From Ophiura sarsii (taxonomy: Eukaryota > Echinodermata > Ophiuroidea > Amphilepidida > Ophiuridae): DNA of 64,000 nt. This document shows, piece after piece, positions 54,981 through 64,000 of the stretch. Position numbers and translations under genes: made by a program. The DNA is taken from the NCBI GenBank assembly GCA_035610835.1, contig CM069446.1, positions 50,817,625 to 50,881,624 on the forward strand, given 5' to 3'. A model generated the notes under the pieces. That model ran no database searches, was not told the DNA's origin, and saw nothing but the letters and a program-made list of their open reading frames with translations. How positions within the stretch are numbered: the stretch's first letter is position 1; each line of letters starts with the position of its first letter.

Positions 54981-57900
54981 TCATACCGCTGTCTCATCGA
55001 TCATTATGTATATGTGCCCATTAACATTGCCTTTACGGTCTAAGCAACTAAACAAAGAATTACCAATGATGGTGTACAGGAATGGATTGAGAGCCGAATT
55101 TATCGGAAGCACAAAACCAACTACCCACGCAAAAACCTCGGGAGAAACCTCCAATGTATCCCTCTGCACCAAAATCCCAATAACGACAATTGGCAACCAG
55201 CAAAGCAAATCGGTTAACATGATCAGACCCATCTTGAAAGCCATCTTCAGATCTGTTTTTGATCGGGACATGTTTGACATTCGTATTTGAATAAATAAAC
55301 TAATGTAACATATAGCAACGGTAATGCAGCAGAAGAAATTGACTCCTAGAAATAAGACAATTGAATATGTGGGGCTTAGATGGCTACCAACTTTTTCATT
55401 TATATAGAACGGTATGACATCATCAGGTCTATCAATTTCTTCATAGGAGATTGTCATATTACCTGATGTTTTACGGGTTAATAATCTTCTGGCCAATGGT
55501 AACCCGATACATACTTCAGAAAATTGATAAAGATGTTGATCTTTTTCCAACCCGATTCCTAATGCACTTATAACAAGAGCCAGTATCCACACCAATATTG
55601 TAACAAGTATTTTTGACCTAGTTGTCAAAAACAGTTTCTGACTCACTACGGTATTTCTGAAGGCCCAAAATCTGTCAATACCAATCAAAAGAATAAAGAA
55701 TAGGGATGATTCACTGGAAAGTATCGATAGAAAACCTGATAATTTACACAGTGCATGACTCTTCCATTGATCAGCTTCTGAAGGAAAATATTGCTTAAAG
55801 TACTGATCAGCTGATGCGATTATTAACATATACACTCCCATAAGGAAATCAGCAGCAGCAAGGTTAGTTATGAATAGAACCTGTTTCTGGTAATCAGTTT
55901 GTTCTTTTCCCCTAGTTAGTTTCCGGCAACCCCATACCAGAACATATGTGTTAGCAAATAATGCAAATAAACCAATAATCCACATGGAATACTTGATCAG
56001 TGTATTTGGTAGGAGCTCATTACAAGTCATATATTCTGATTTTGGTTCTGTTGATATGCATATAGGTCCTGATAGCGAGTCTATGAAACAACATGTTGCA
56101 GGACTGTCTACGGCTAAAGAAGTAGTATTTGGAAGTCCTGAAAAAGATTTGGGCATTATTTTCGAAAGGGCATTATGTTGAAGATTGATAAACCTCATAT
56201 TGGTTTTATTTTCAAATGCATATGGTTGAATTACACTTATTAGGTTCTTTTGGAGCTGTAGTGTCACAAGTTTATGTAATTTACAGAAGGAGACATCAAT
56301 ATTGGCTATTTTGTTATTATATAAACTCAGAATTTGCAATTTATCACAGTCTCTAAGACTAATCAAAGCGGAAGTCGTTAACATGTTGTTGTTTAAAAAG
56401 AGAGCAGTTAAATTCACAAGATCTCTAAATACCTCCTTTTTTAATAATGTCAGTTTGTTATCACTCAAGTCCAGCTTTGTTAATTGCCTAAGATTCCTAA
56501 ATACACCTGGTTGCAACGTTGTCAATGTGTTATTGTGCAGCAGCAAATTAGTTAAGTTAACTAACCCTTGGAATATATCTACATGGAGATTGGATAACTG
56601 GTTATCATACAAGTACAGCTGAGTTAATTGCCTGAGATTCTTAAATACACCTGGTGATATTGCTATTAGGTTGTTTTTGTGCAGCCATAATTTAGATAAG
56701 TTAACCAATCCTTGAAATATATCTACATGGAGATTGGATAACCGATTATCATGCAAGTACAGCAGTGTTAATTGCCTGAGATTCCTCAATACACCTGGTT
56801 GCAACGTTGTCAATGTGTTATTGTGCAGCCGCAAATCAGTTAAGTTAATCAATCCTTGAAATATATCTACATGGAAATTGGATAATTGGTTACCATACAA
56901 GAATAGCTGAGTTAGTTGTCTAAGATTCCTAAATAAACCTGGTTGCAATGTTGTCAATGTGTTATTTTGAAGCCGCAAATCATTTAAGTTAACCAATCCT
57001 TGAAATATATCTACATGGAGATTGGATAACTGGTTCCCACACAAGGATAAATGAGTTAATTGCCTAAGATCCCTAAACAAACCTGGCGACATCGCTGTTA
57101 GGTAGTTATTATGCAGCCATAATATTGATAGGTTGACTAACCCTTGAAATATATCTACATGGAGATTGGATAACTGGTTACCATACAAGTACAGCTGTGT
57201 TAATTGCCTGAGATTCCTAAATACACCTGGTTGCAATGTTGTCAATTTGTTATCATGCAGCCACAAATCAGTTAAGTTAACTAACCCTTGAAATATATCT
57301 ACATTGAGATTGGATAACTGGTTACCATACAAGTACAACTGTGTTAATTGCCTGAGATTCTTAAATACACCTGGTTGCAATGTTTTCAATGTGTTATTGT
57401 GCAGCCACAAATCAGTTAAGTTAACTAACCCCTGGAATATATCTACATGGAGATTGGATAACTGATTAGCATACAAGGTTAGCTGAGTTAATTGACTGAG
57501 ATTCTTAAATACACCTGGTGATATTGCTGTTAGCATGTTTTTGTGCAGCAATAATACAGATAAGTTAATCAATCCTTCGAATATATCTACATTGAGATTG
57601 GATAACTGGTTACCATACAAGTACAGCTTTGTTAATTGCCTGAGATCCCTAAATACACCTGGTTGCAATGTTGTCAATGTGTTATTGTGCAGCAGCAATT
57701 CAGATAAGTTAACTAACCCTTGAAATATATCTACATGGAGATTGGATAACTGGTTATCATACAAGTATAACTGTGTTAATTGTCTGAGATAACTAAATAT
57801 ATCAGGTTGCAATGTTGTCAATATGTTAGTGTGCACCTGCAATTCAGTTAAGTTAACTAACCCTTGAAATATATCTACATGGAGATTGGATAACTGGTTA

Positions 57901-60900
57901 CCATACAAGGATAGCTGAGTTAATTGCCTGAGATCCCTAAATACACCTGGTTGCAATGTTGTCAATGTGTTATTGTGCAGCAGCAATTCAGATAAGTTAA
58001 CTAACCCTTGAAATATATCTACATGGAGATTGGATAACTGGTTATCATACAAGGATAGCTGAGTTAATTGCCTGAGATTCCTAAATAAACCTGGTTGCAA
58101 TGTTGCCAATGTGTTATTGTGCAGCCACAAATCAGTTAAGTTAACTAACCCTTGGAATATATCTACATTGAGATTGGATAACTGGTTACCGTACAAGTAC
58201 AGTTGTGTTAATTGCCTGAGATTCTTAAATACACCTGGTGTTATTCCTGTTAGGTTGTTTGTGTGCAGCCATAATTTAGATAAGCTAATCATTCCATGAA
58301 ATATATCTACATGGAGATTGGATAACCGATTATCATGCAAGTACAGCAGTGTTAATTGCCTGAGATTCCTAAATACACCTGGTTGCAATGTTGCCAATGT
58401 GTTATTGTGCAGCCACAAATCAGTTAAGTTAACTAACCCTTGGAATATATCTACATTGAGATTGGATAACTGGTTACCGTACAAGTACAGCTGTGTTAAT
58501 TGCCTGAGATTCTTAAATACACCTGGTGATATTGCTATTAGGTTGTTTTTGTGCAGCCATAATTTAGATAAGTTAATCAATCCTTGAAATATATCTACAG
58601 GGAGATTGGATAACCGATTATCATGCAAGTACAGCAGTGTTAGTTGCCTGAGATCCCTAAATACACCTGGTCGTAATGTTGTCAATGTGTTAATTTGCAG
58701 CCGCAAATCAGTTAAGTTAACTAACCCTTGAAATGTATCTACATGGAGATTGGATAACTGGTTACCATACAAGATTAGCTGCGTTAATTGCCTGAGATTC
58801 TTAAATACACCTGGTGTTATTCCTGTTAGGTTGTTTTTGTGCAGCCATAATTCAGATAAGTTAATTAATCCTTGAAATACATCTACATGGAGATTGGATA
58901 ACTGGTTATGATCCAAGTACAGCTGTGTTAATTGCCTGAGATTCTTAAATACACCCGGTGTTATTCCTGTTAGGTTGTTTTTGTGCAGCCATAATTCAGA
59001 TAAGCTAATAAATCCTTGAAATATATCTACAGGGAGATTGAATAACTGATTATCATGCAAGTACAGTACTTTTAGTTGCCCCAGATCTCCAAAGATACCA
59101 GGTCCTAATGTTGTAAGTCTGTTAGTATCCAAAGATAGCACAGATAAAGTATGCAATCCTTGAAACTGATCAACATGGAGAAAGGTCAATTGATTTTCAT
59201 TCAAATGTAAATTTTGTAAATTAACACAATCCCAGAATGCACCTGGTTCCAGTGTTTTCAATACATTTCCATTCAGCGATAAGTACAATAAGTTAACCAA
59301 CCCTTTTAATAGAAATCCGTCAAGATAAGATAATTTATTATTGGCCAGATTTAGATGTGTCAATTGAACCAGATTTGGGAATACACTGGAATTTGTCATA
59401 TCTTGAAGTTTGGAAATTTGATTCCCATGCAACGATAAATGTGTAATATTCTTGAGGTTCTTAAAAGTATCTATATCTAAATTAACAATTATATTTTCAG
59501 AAAGGTCCAAGAAATACACATTCTTCAAATCAAGAAATAAATGTTGGTCTAGCTTAACTACAAAATTATCTGATAAGGACAAAGCTTGAACTGTCTGTAA
59601 ATTTGAGAATGTTGCTGGTTCAATTGTTGAAATTACATTTCCTGATAAATACAGTACCTCCATGTTATGAATCCCTTCAAACATTCCAACTGATAAGACT
59701 GATAACATATTATTGTTAAGAAACAATTGTCTTAGGCTAGTTAGACCAGCGAATGAACTCGACATTATATGCAACAAATTATTACCAGAGAGGTCTAGTA
59801 CTTGCAGCTGAGATAATCCCTCAAAGTTTTCTTGATGAAGACTGGAGAGGAGGTTAGTGTCCAACAGTAGAATAGTGATGTTGGTGAGGTTTCTGAAGCT
59901 TCCAGGGCTAACATGAACCAGATGTCTTGCGCTTCCATCAAGAGCAGATATGGTGACTTGGAATTCAATTGAGAATGTTTTATAGATGAGAAGTGTTTTC
60001 TTCACTTGTCTGCCAACAGAACAATTTGTTATAAATTGGTTGATATTCAAACTGCAGACGCACCCTTTCAGACATTCAGGATATTCTGCAACTTGTGTAT
60101 TATCATTTCGTGACAGACCAAACTCTGGTATGTCTGATGAGGTCAGACTTGATTCAGGAAACATTGGCCTCAAGGATGGGTGAAGGATAGTCAGATCTCG
60201 GTATTGTTCAACACGCAGATGAGCGATATTGTAAACATTAGTATATCTTTCAATTCGTCCGCATGTCGTCTGCAAACCAATGTCATGAGTTACATTCTGA
60301 TATGCAATACACTCATTTGGATCCAATCCATTCTGTGAATCACTGCTATCCCCAGATTTGACAGCGAGTAGTTGGATTGTGGATTCCACATTGGTATTTA
60401 TTTCCAGGTTTGTGCTGATGATCGTTATACTACAGGAGCTTTGACTTGGACCCACCAATGATATGATGTCATTCCAACACTCATTGTCAGTTGAGTCAGT
60501 ATTCACATAGAAAAAGTTATAAATAGACCAGTCAGACTGCGCTTGCAACACACTCAGTTGAATTTCAAAGCCAGGTGGCGCATAGACATGGACAATGCAT
60601 TGTTGATTTTCAAGAGTAGGAAGTGTTACAGGGAGAATCTGGTTTCTTGCTAGAGTTACATATGCCTTGGGGCAGTGAGTGGCATTGTCCAGCGTACTCT
60701 TGCTTCCATTTCTAGTGTTCAAATCCAAATGTTGAGAGTCGGTCAGGTTATCTACTTTTGATGAGTTTTTAGTCGCTGTAACGTTAACCGCAGAAGCCAC
60801 GGTTTTGTTGTACGAAGAGTCTGTATATCTGGAGTGAGACAAATTAGGTGATGTAGCATTGATACCATTATAATATAAAGAGTTGGTATATTGCGATCCA

Positions 60901-61325
60901 GACACAATTGCTGTAGCCTTGGTTTCATTATGAGATAATCGCGAGTCAGACCAACTTGTCGCTGAAGACTTGACTCCATGTGAAGAGGCCATGAATCGAG
61001 AGTTGGACACATTAGCAGCTTTGCTTTCATTATGTGTAGAGCCTATGTAAAGCAATCTAGACACATTTGCTGCAGCCTCAGTTCCGTTAAATGATGAGTT
61101 CATATATTGTGAGCTGGACTCAGCAGCTGCTTGACTAGCATCATTTACACTTTCATTGTCCGTATGCTGAAAGTCAGAGCGATCATCCGTACCCACGTTC
61201 CTTTCTTGTCTATTCCTATTCCCATTTGACACTGAGTGTACAGTTGGCATGCCGGACATGACATAGACTAGTACACAGAGTGAAGTCGTGAGAATCCACC
61301 TATTAGACATATGTTTAGCCTCCAT
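54981..61325 (-). CDS. LRR-rich seven-helix receptor, copy C, 52-repeat form
   Basis: Predicted receptor of 2114 residues in one open frame, the largest of the cluster. Seen: signal peptide (MEAKHMSNRWILTTSLCVLV) 1-30; Ser/Thr/Asn-rich stalk; CUB-like Cys domain; LRR N-cap; about 52 LRRs at 480-1730; CC hinge near 1745; TM1 1781-1797; TM2 1816-1837; TM3 Cys 1860; DRF 1884-1886; ECL2 Cys 1939; CWLP 2042-2045; NPFLY 2080-2084; tail of about 30 residues ending ETAV. The start is well fixed: A at -3, G at +4, and an in-frame TAG nine codons upstream. The last array repeat (LRR48) is a hybrid, with LRQLTKL at its front and the NKLTLLKKEVFRD back half of the A/B flanking repeat. Ligand and G protein are unknown. 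So many LRRs in a 7TM receptor is unusual. Confidence 0.94.
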   Translation of the reverse strand: MEAKHMSNRWILTTSLCVLVYVMSGMPTVHSVSNGNRNRQERNVGTDDRSDFQHTDNESVNDASQAAAESSSQYMNSSFNGTEAAANVSRLLYIGSTHNESKAANVSNSRFMASSHGVKSSATSWSDSRLSHNETKATAIVSGSQYTNSLYYNGINATSPNLSHSRYTDSSYNKTVASAVNVTATKNSSKVDNLTDSQHLDLNTRNGSKSTLDNATHCPKAYVTLARNQILPVTLPTLENQQCIVHVYAPPGFEIQLSVLQAQSDWSIYNFFYVNTDSTDNECWNDIISLVGPSQSSCSITIISTNLEINTNVESTIQLLAVKSGDSSDSQNGLDPNECIAYQNVTHDIGLQTTCGRIERYTNVYNIAHLRVEQYRDLTILHPSLRPMFPESSLTSSDIPEFGLSRNDNTQVAEYPECLKGCVCSLNINQFITNCSVGRQVKKTLLIYKTFSIEFQVTISALDGSARHLVHVSPGSFRNLTNITILLLDTNLLSSLHQENFEGLSQLQVLDLSGNNLLHIMSSSFAGLTSLRQLFLNNNMLSVLSVGMFEGIHNMEVLYLSGNVISTIEPATFSNLQTVQALSLSDNFVVKLDQHLFLDLKNVYFLDLSENIIVNLDIDTFKNLKNITHLSLHGNQISKLQDMTNSSVFPNLVQLTHLNLANNKLSYLDGFLLKGLVNLLYLSLNGNVLKTLEPGAFWDCVNLQNLHLNENQLTFLHVDQFQGLHTLSVLSLDTNRLTTLGPGIFGDLGQLKVLYLHDNQLFNLPVDIFQGFISLSELWLHKNNLTGITPGVFKNLRQLTQLYLDHNQLSNLHVDVFQGLINLSELWLHKNNLTGITPGVFKNLRQLTQLILYGNQLSNLHVDTFQGLVNLTDLRLQINTLTTLRPGVFRDLRQLTLLYLHDNRLSNLPVDIFQGLINLSKLWLHKNNLIAISPGVFKNLRQLTQLYLYGNQLSNLNVDIFQGLVNLTDLWLHNNTLATLQPGVFRNLRQLTLLYLHDNRLSNLHVDIFHGMISLSKLWLHTNNLTGITPGVFKNLRQLTQLYLYGNQLSNLNVDIFQGLVNLTDLWLHNNTLATLQPGLFRNLRQLTQLSLYDNQLSNLHVDIFQGLVNLSELLLHNNTLTTLQPGVFRDLRQLTQLSLYGNQLSNLHVDIFQGLVNLTELQVHTNILTTLQPDIFSYLRQLTQLYLYDNQLSNLHVDIFQGLVNLSELLLHNNTLTTLQPGVFRDLRQLTKLYLYGNQLSNLNVDIFEGLINLSVLLLHKNMLTAISPGVFKNLSQLTQLTLYANQLSNLHVDIFQGLVNLTDLWLHNNTLKTLQPGVFKNLRQLTQLYLYGNQLSNLNVDIFQGLVNLTDLWLHDNKLTTLQPGVFRNLRQLTQLYLYGNQLSNLHVDIFQGLVNLSILWLHNNYLTAMSPGLFRDLRQLTHLSLCGNQLSNLHVDIFQGLVNLNDLRLQNNTLTTLQPGLFRNLRQLTQLFLYGNQLSNFHVDIFQGLINLTDLRLHNNTLTTLQPGVLRNLRQLTLLYLHDNRLSNLHVDIFQGLVNLSKLWLHKNNLIAISPGVFKNLRQLTQLYLYDNQLSNLHVDIFQGLVNLTNLLLHNNTLTTLQPGVFRNLRQLTKLDLSDNKLTLLKKEVFRDLVNLTALFLNNNMLTTSALISLRDCDKLQILSLYNNKIANIDVSFCKLHKLVTLQLQKNLISVIQPYAFENKTNMRFINLQHNALSKIMPKSFSGLPNTTSLAVDSPATCCFIDSLSGPICISTEPKSEYMTCNELLPNTLIKYSMWIIGLFALFANTYVLVWGCRKLTRGKEQTDYQKQVLFITNLAAADFLMGVYMLIIASADQYFKQYFPSEADQWKSHALCKLSGFLSILSSESSLFFILLIGIDRFWAFRNTVVSQKLFLTTRSKILVTILVWILALVISALGIGLEKDQHLYQFSEVCIGLPLARRLLTRKTSGNMTISYEEIDRPDDVIPFYINEKVGSHLSPTYSIVLFLGVNFFCCITVAICYISLFIQIRMSNMSRSKTDLKMAFKMGLIMLTDLLCWLPIVVIGILVQRDTLEVSPEVFAWVVGFVLPINSALNPFLYTIIGNSLFSCLDRKGNVNGHIYIMIDETAV
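56493..59084 (-). repeat. 144-bp LRR-pair tandem array inside copy C (LRR12-47)
   Basis: Thirty-six LRRs form eighteen 144-bp units, all in frame. LRR18-21 and LRR22-25 are nearly the same four-repeat block, showing a 288-bp higher-order duplication. Framework residues (NQLSNLHVDIFQG, PGVFRN) hardly change, while the exposed strand positions vary among Q/L/K/H/V, Y/I/S/F/T, Y/H/D/C and G/D/H/A. Confidence 0.93.
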
Positions 61326-61730
61326 GTTGGCTATACAAAACCAATAATTCTAGCTGAATGTTTAGCAAACAATGTCTTTTACATGTAATGCAACCTGTGG
61401 CAATCTATCTTATGAGACCATATCACGCAACTTCTGCATTATATAGTTCAATGCTTGTTTTATTAAGTCATAGTGTAAAAATAGTATGGCATAGAAAAGG
61501 GGATTTTTGGTGACAAATACACACATTCCCCAACCTTGACTCATTTCTATACTTTCTTTGTGTGCTTTTCAATCGTCAATGTGCACACTAACCTACTTTT
61601 GAACAAAGGCCATTACCAAATACGAGATTGTTTACGACAATACTCAATTTATTCCCATTTTAGACTGGCAGTTAAATATTTAAGCAATTACGAATATCTT
61701 TTGACGTCAGAAACCTATCTTTGAAACGTT
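61326..61730 (-). promoter_or_regulatory. Proximal upstream region of copy C with CRE palindrome
   Basis: Homologous to the upstream regions of copies A and B. TGACGTCA is at 61702-61709, 377 bp before the ATG. The TTTTATTAAGTCATA stretch is kept at about 61456-61470. Confidence 0.6.
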
Positions 61731-63370
61731 CCCAAGCAAAACAACCATTGTGTCTGTGCAAACTAAAATTGTTTTCATGGTTGCCAAGTTTTACTCACAT
61801 AACATTAAAATACCGTATAAACGATAAGCTGAAAATTGGTAAAGGACATGAATATATTAAACTGTAATAATTCAACAGAGTGAATGTTTACCACCCCCAA
61901 CCCCAACCCCACAAACAAACAAACATCTCCACAAACACCTTTACAACCCCCAACAAAAAAAACACCACACCAGAACAAAAAACAACCCCTACAAACAACC
62001 CCCCAACAAACAATCATACCACCCCTTCATACACCCCACCCAACAAACAAACAAAACTTTACTTTCACCATGAAATAAAAATACTGTCAAAGTGGTTATT
62101 ATATGGTAGACTGAATCCTTCCTGTCATCACTACGAGGGCGCTTTAATGTGGTGGCCATTAAAAGGGACTGAAAGGACCCAGACTTAAAAAAAAATCATG
62201 TTTACCATATTTGTGGTGCTGTTAAATGTGTGTTTCCGGAAAGTTAAGTACACCCCATCCAGCCATAGATCTGCTGATGAAAGGTTTACCAACTGTATGT
62301 GTAAGACTTTCATCTGATTTGTACTCTGAAACAACAATAGCACCATTTTACTTCAAATACAAATCTGACAAACATTATTTTGAAGTATCCCTTATATTAA
62401 TTTTTATCGATGGAGTGCTATTATTTTCATCAATGGAGTGCTGGTCTTGAGACCAAGTCTTGGTATATTTACCAAGCTTTAAAAACCCGTTTAAAAATGC
62501 TGTTTGCAGTTTGCAAGTACGGTTTTTTGTTGAAAAAGGTTTACATTTTGGTAAAAGGTCCACTTTTGACAAATGTGCACTCCCCTCTCTGGGACACCCT
62601 GTATTAAAAGGGTAGTTAGCTTTCACTTGTTATCTTCAACAAAATCAATGAAACATAAAAATCACTATAAATGACAATGAGAGTAAAATTAATATTGAAA
62701 TTCACATGATTCCACTTCAGCTATATTTTCAACTTATTTACAAACTGGCTGCAGCATAATCAATTAAAAGAGTATGTTGATAACAAATGTGCAAACATTT
62801 AAGAAAAATGTACAAACATTATTTGTATAAACCAATCACTACAATATACGGCAAAGTTGCATTGATATTACCTCTATTGTTAACTTATGGCTTGATCAGA
62901 TCCAAATTGGCGAAGCCCCATAACAGCAGCGAATGAATACAGAAGGATGCAGGACCGCATGAAAGCAGCACTTGTGGCACGAATGAGACATGAGTTGCCT
63001 ATCTCTTGTCTATGAACCCCAGTGGCTAAATCATATGCGTGATGCGTGCATGCAGCCCAAAGCGTGCGTGTGGTCATACACTCATAATCGATGGCGTTTA
63101 CTTGGATTACTTTTGCGCACAGTAAGATGAAAACCGAATATTTCTCGCCAATTTTGAACTGATTAAACTATACACAGTCAATCATACAATTCCACCTACA
63201 ATGGTGTGGATTTACCCGACCAGGGCCTGTAATCAAAGTTGTTCTAAACATTACATTGAGAATCATATTCATTAAGAGTATATTTTATGACAATTTCAGC
63301 AGGATTCATTACAAAACCGGAGTAGTTGGCTCACCAAAGTAATTATCAATATAGCTCTTAAAAGTTTAAC
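61731..63370. repeat. Distal upstream homology block of copy C
   Basis: Matches 29601-30640 (copy B) and 13740-14300 (copy A). Contains a C/A-rich stretch (61890-62060), a GGGACACCCTGTATT end typical of irritans-type mariners near 62591 and the middle block at 62640-62800. Frames in the C/A tract are compositional. Confidence 0.6.
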
Positions 63371-63627
63371 GGGTTCGTCGGACAAGTTTTAATCTGTCAA
63401 GCAGATGGATTGAACAGCTCTTTTCAGAGCCACCAATTCTTTCACAAGTAGGAAAGGGCACCTAACTGTCAAATCATCGGGCAAGGGGCAGCCCAAATGA
63501 TGATAACAATAGAGAGGTGGCAATCTCTAGATGTTTTGCTTAATATTATAAAAATTTGGTCCTGAAGAAGTCAGAGCTAGTCCTGATGAAAGCTTGACAG
63601 ATTAACACTTGTCCGACGGTGAACCAG
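63371..63627. mobile_element. MITE with GGTTCGTCGGACAAG ends
   Basis: Left GGGTTCGTCGGACAAGT and AATCTGTCAAGC; right GCTTGACAGATTAA and ACTTGTCCGACGGTGAACC. It interrupts the distal upstream block, which resumes near 63690. No coding capacity is seen. Confidence 0.7.
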
Positions 63628-64000
63628 TTACATTTTAACTTATATTATGAATACCCGTCATAAAAGCCTATCTCACAAATTTTTAAAGTAATTCTTGTCT
63701 ATTATTAGCTCTATTATACACAACTATTTCAGAAGTACATTATACAGGGTGAGTCAAAAAGAAGTTGTACGGGAATGACTATTTGATTAAAAAAGACCAA
63801 ACGAATTTGGCAAACTAATGAGGCACGTATTCAAGGAGCTACTTATTCCGCTCATGTGACATAAGGAATCATTGAAATCGATCAATTATATCAGGAGCTA
63901 TGCCTGTTTTAATAAAAGAACCCCTTTTGTTAGCTGTCCACGGAACGCTTAATTCTCTTAAAATCTTTCCACTCTAAGTGGGAAGTAAAATTATTGCTGA
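63628..64000. other. Unassigned edge region with a possible mariner-type end
   Basis: TACAGGGTGAGTCAAAAAG at about 63745 resembles the end of a DNA transposon running off the window. The matching end cannot be seen. Confidence 0.3.

Noticed and set aside
63565..63600. CTGATGA followed by GAAAGC as a hammerhead ribozyme core
   Set aside because: The required stem II and the downstream GAAA core could not be formed; the bases belong to the inverted end of a MITE.

Overview
This window looks like intron-rich, repeat-dense nuclear DNA from a marine invertebrate, plausibly a deuterostome such as an echinoderm or hemichordate. It is AT-rich and has no bacterial gene packing. It is full of foldback MITEs, satellites and microsatellites, and the 8-mer TAGGCCTA occurs at least nine times. 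The species call is inference only.

The only convincing genes are three very large uninterrupted reading frames, all on the minus strand: copy A (7777-12891), copy B (25153-29187) and copy C (54981-61325). Each encodes the same kind of receptor: signal peptide, Ser/Thr/Asn-rich glycosylated stalk, CUB-like Cys domain, LRR N-cap, a leucine-rich-repeat solenoid, a Cys hinge, a rhodopsin-type seven-helix domain and a short tail ending ETAV (a class I PDZ-ligand type end). The 7TM part most resembles type C LRR receptors (GRL101 / relaxin-receptor group). The copies differ mainly in repeat number, with about 35 LRRs in A, 21 in B and 52 in C. The extra repeats are a 144-bp (48-residue) LRR pair amplified in tandem in the middle of the solenoid. 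Residues that differ between repeat units fall mostly at the exposed positions of the LxxLxLxxN strand, the usual ligand face.

The three genes share upstream sequence, including a perfect TGACGTCA palindrome about 380-390 bp before each proposed ATG. An orphan copy of this promoter without a gene lies at 40.69-41.46 kb. A severed 3' end of another receptor copy lies at 53.98-54.12 kb, one kilobase from gene C. About 3 kb before gene B (19.58-22.74 kb) is repeated before gene C (49.29-52.52 kb), so B and C sit in a roughly 30-kb duplicated unit. The locus therefore looks like an actively duplicating and deleting receptor cluster.

Layout: 0-7.7 kb, foldback element, small MITE, a GGGAATTCCC minisatellite and unassigned DNA; 7.8-14.6 kb, gene A and its upstream block; 14.6-19.6 kb, MITEs, including a hAT-like element with a 55-G run and two TTAA-flanked foldbacks; 19.6-30.6 kb, duplicated block, gene B and upstream block; 30.6-49.3 kb, intergenic DNA with foldbacks, heptamer arrays, the orphan promoter, a 40-bp satellite and 333-bp tandem repeats; 49.3-63.7 kb, second duplicated block, retrotransposon-bearing foldback, receptor relic, gene C and its upstream block. 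All coordinates of repeats were read by eye and edges may be off by a few bases.
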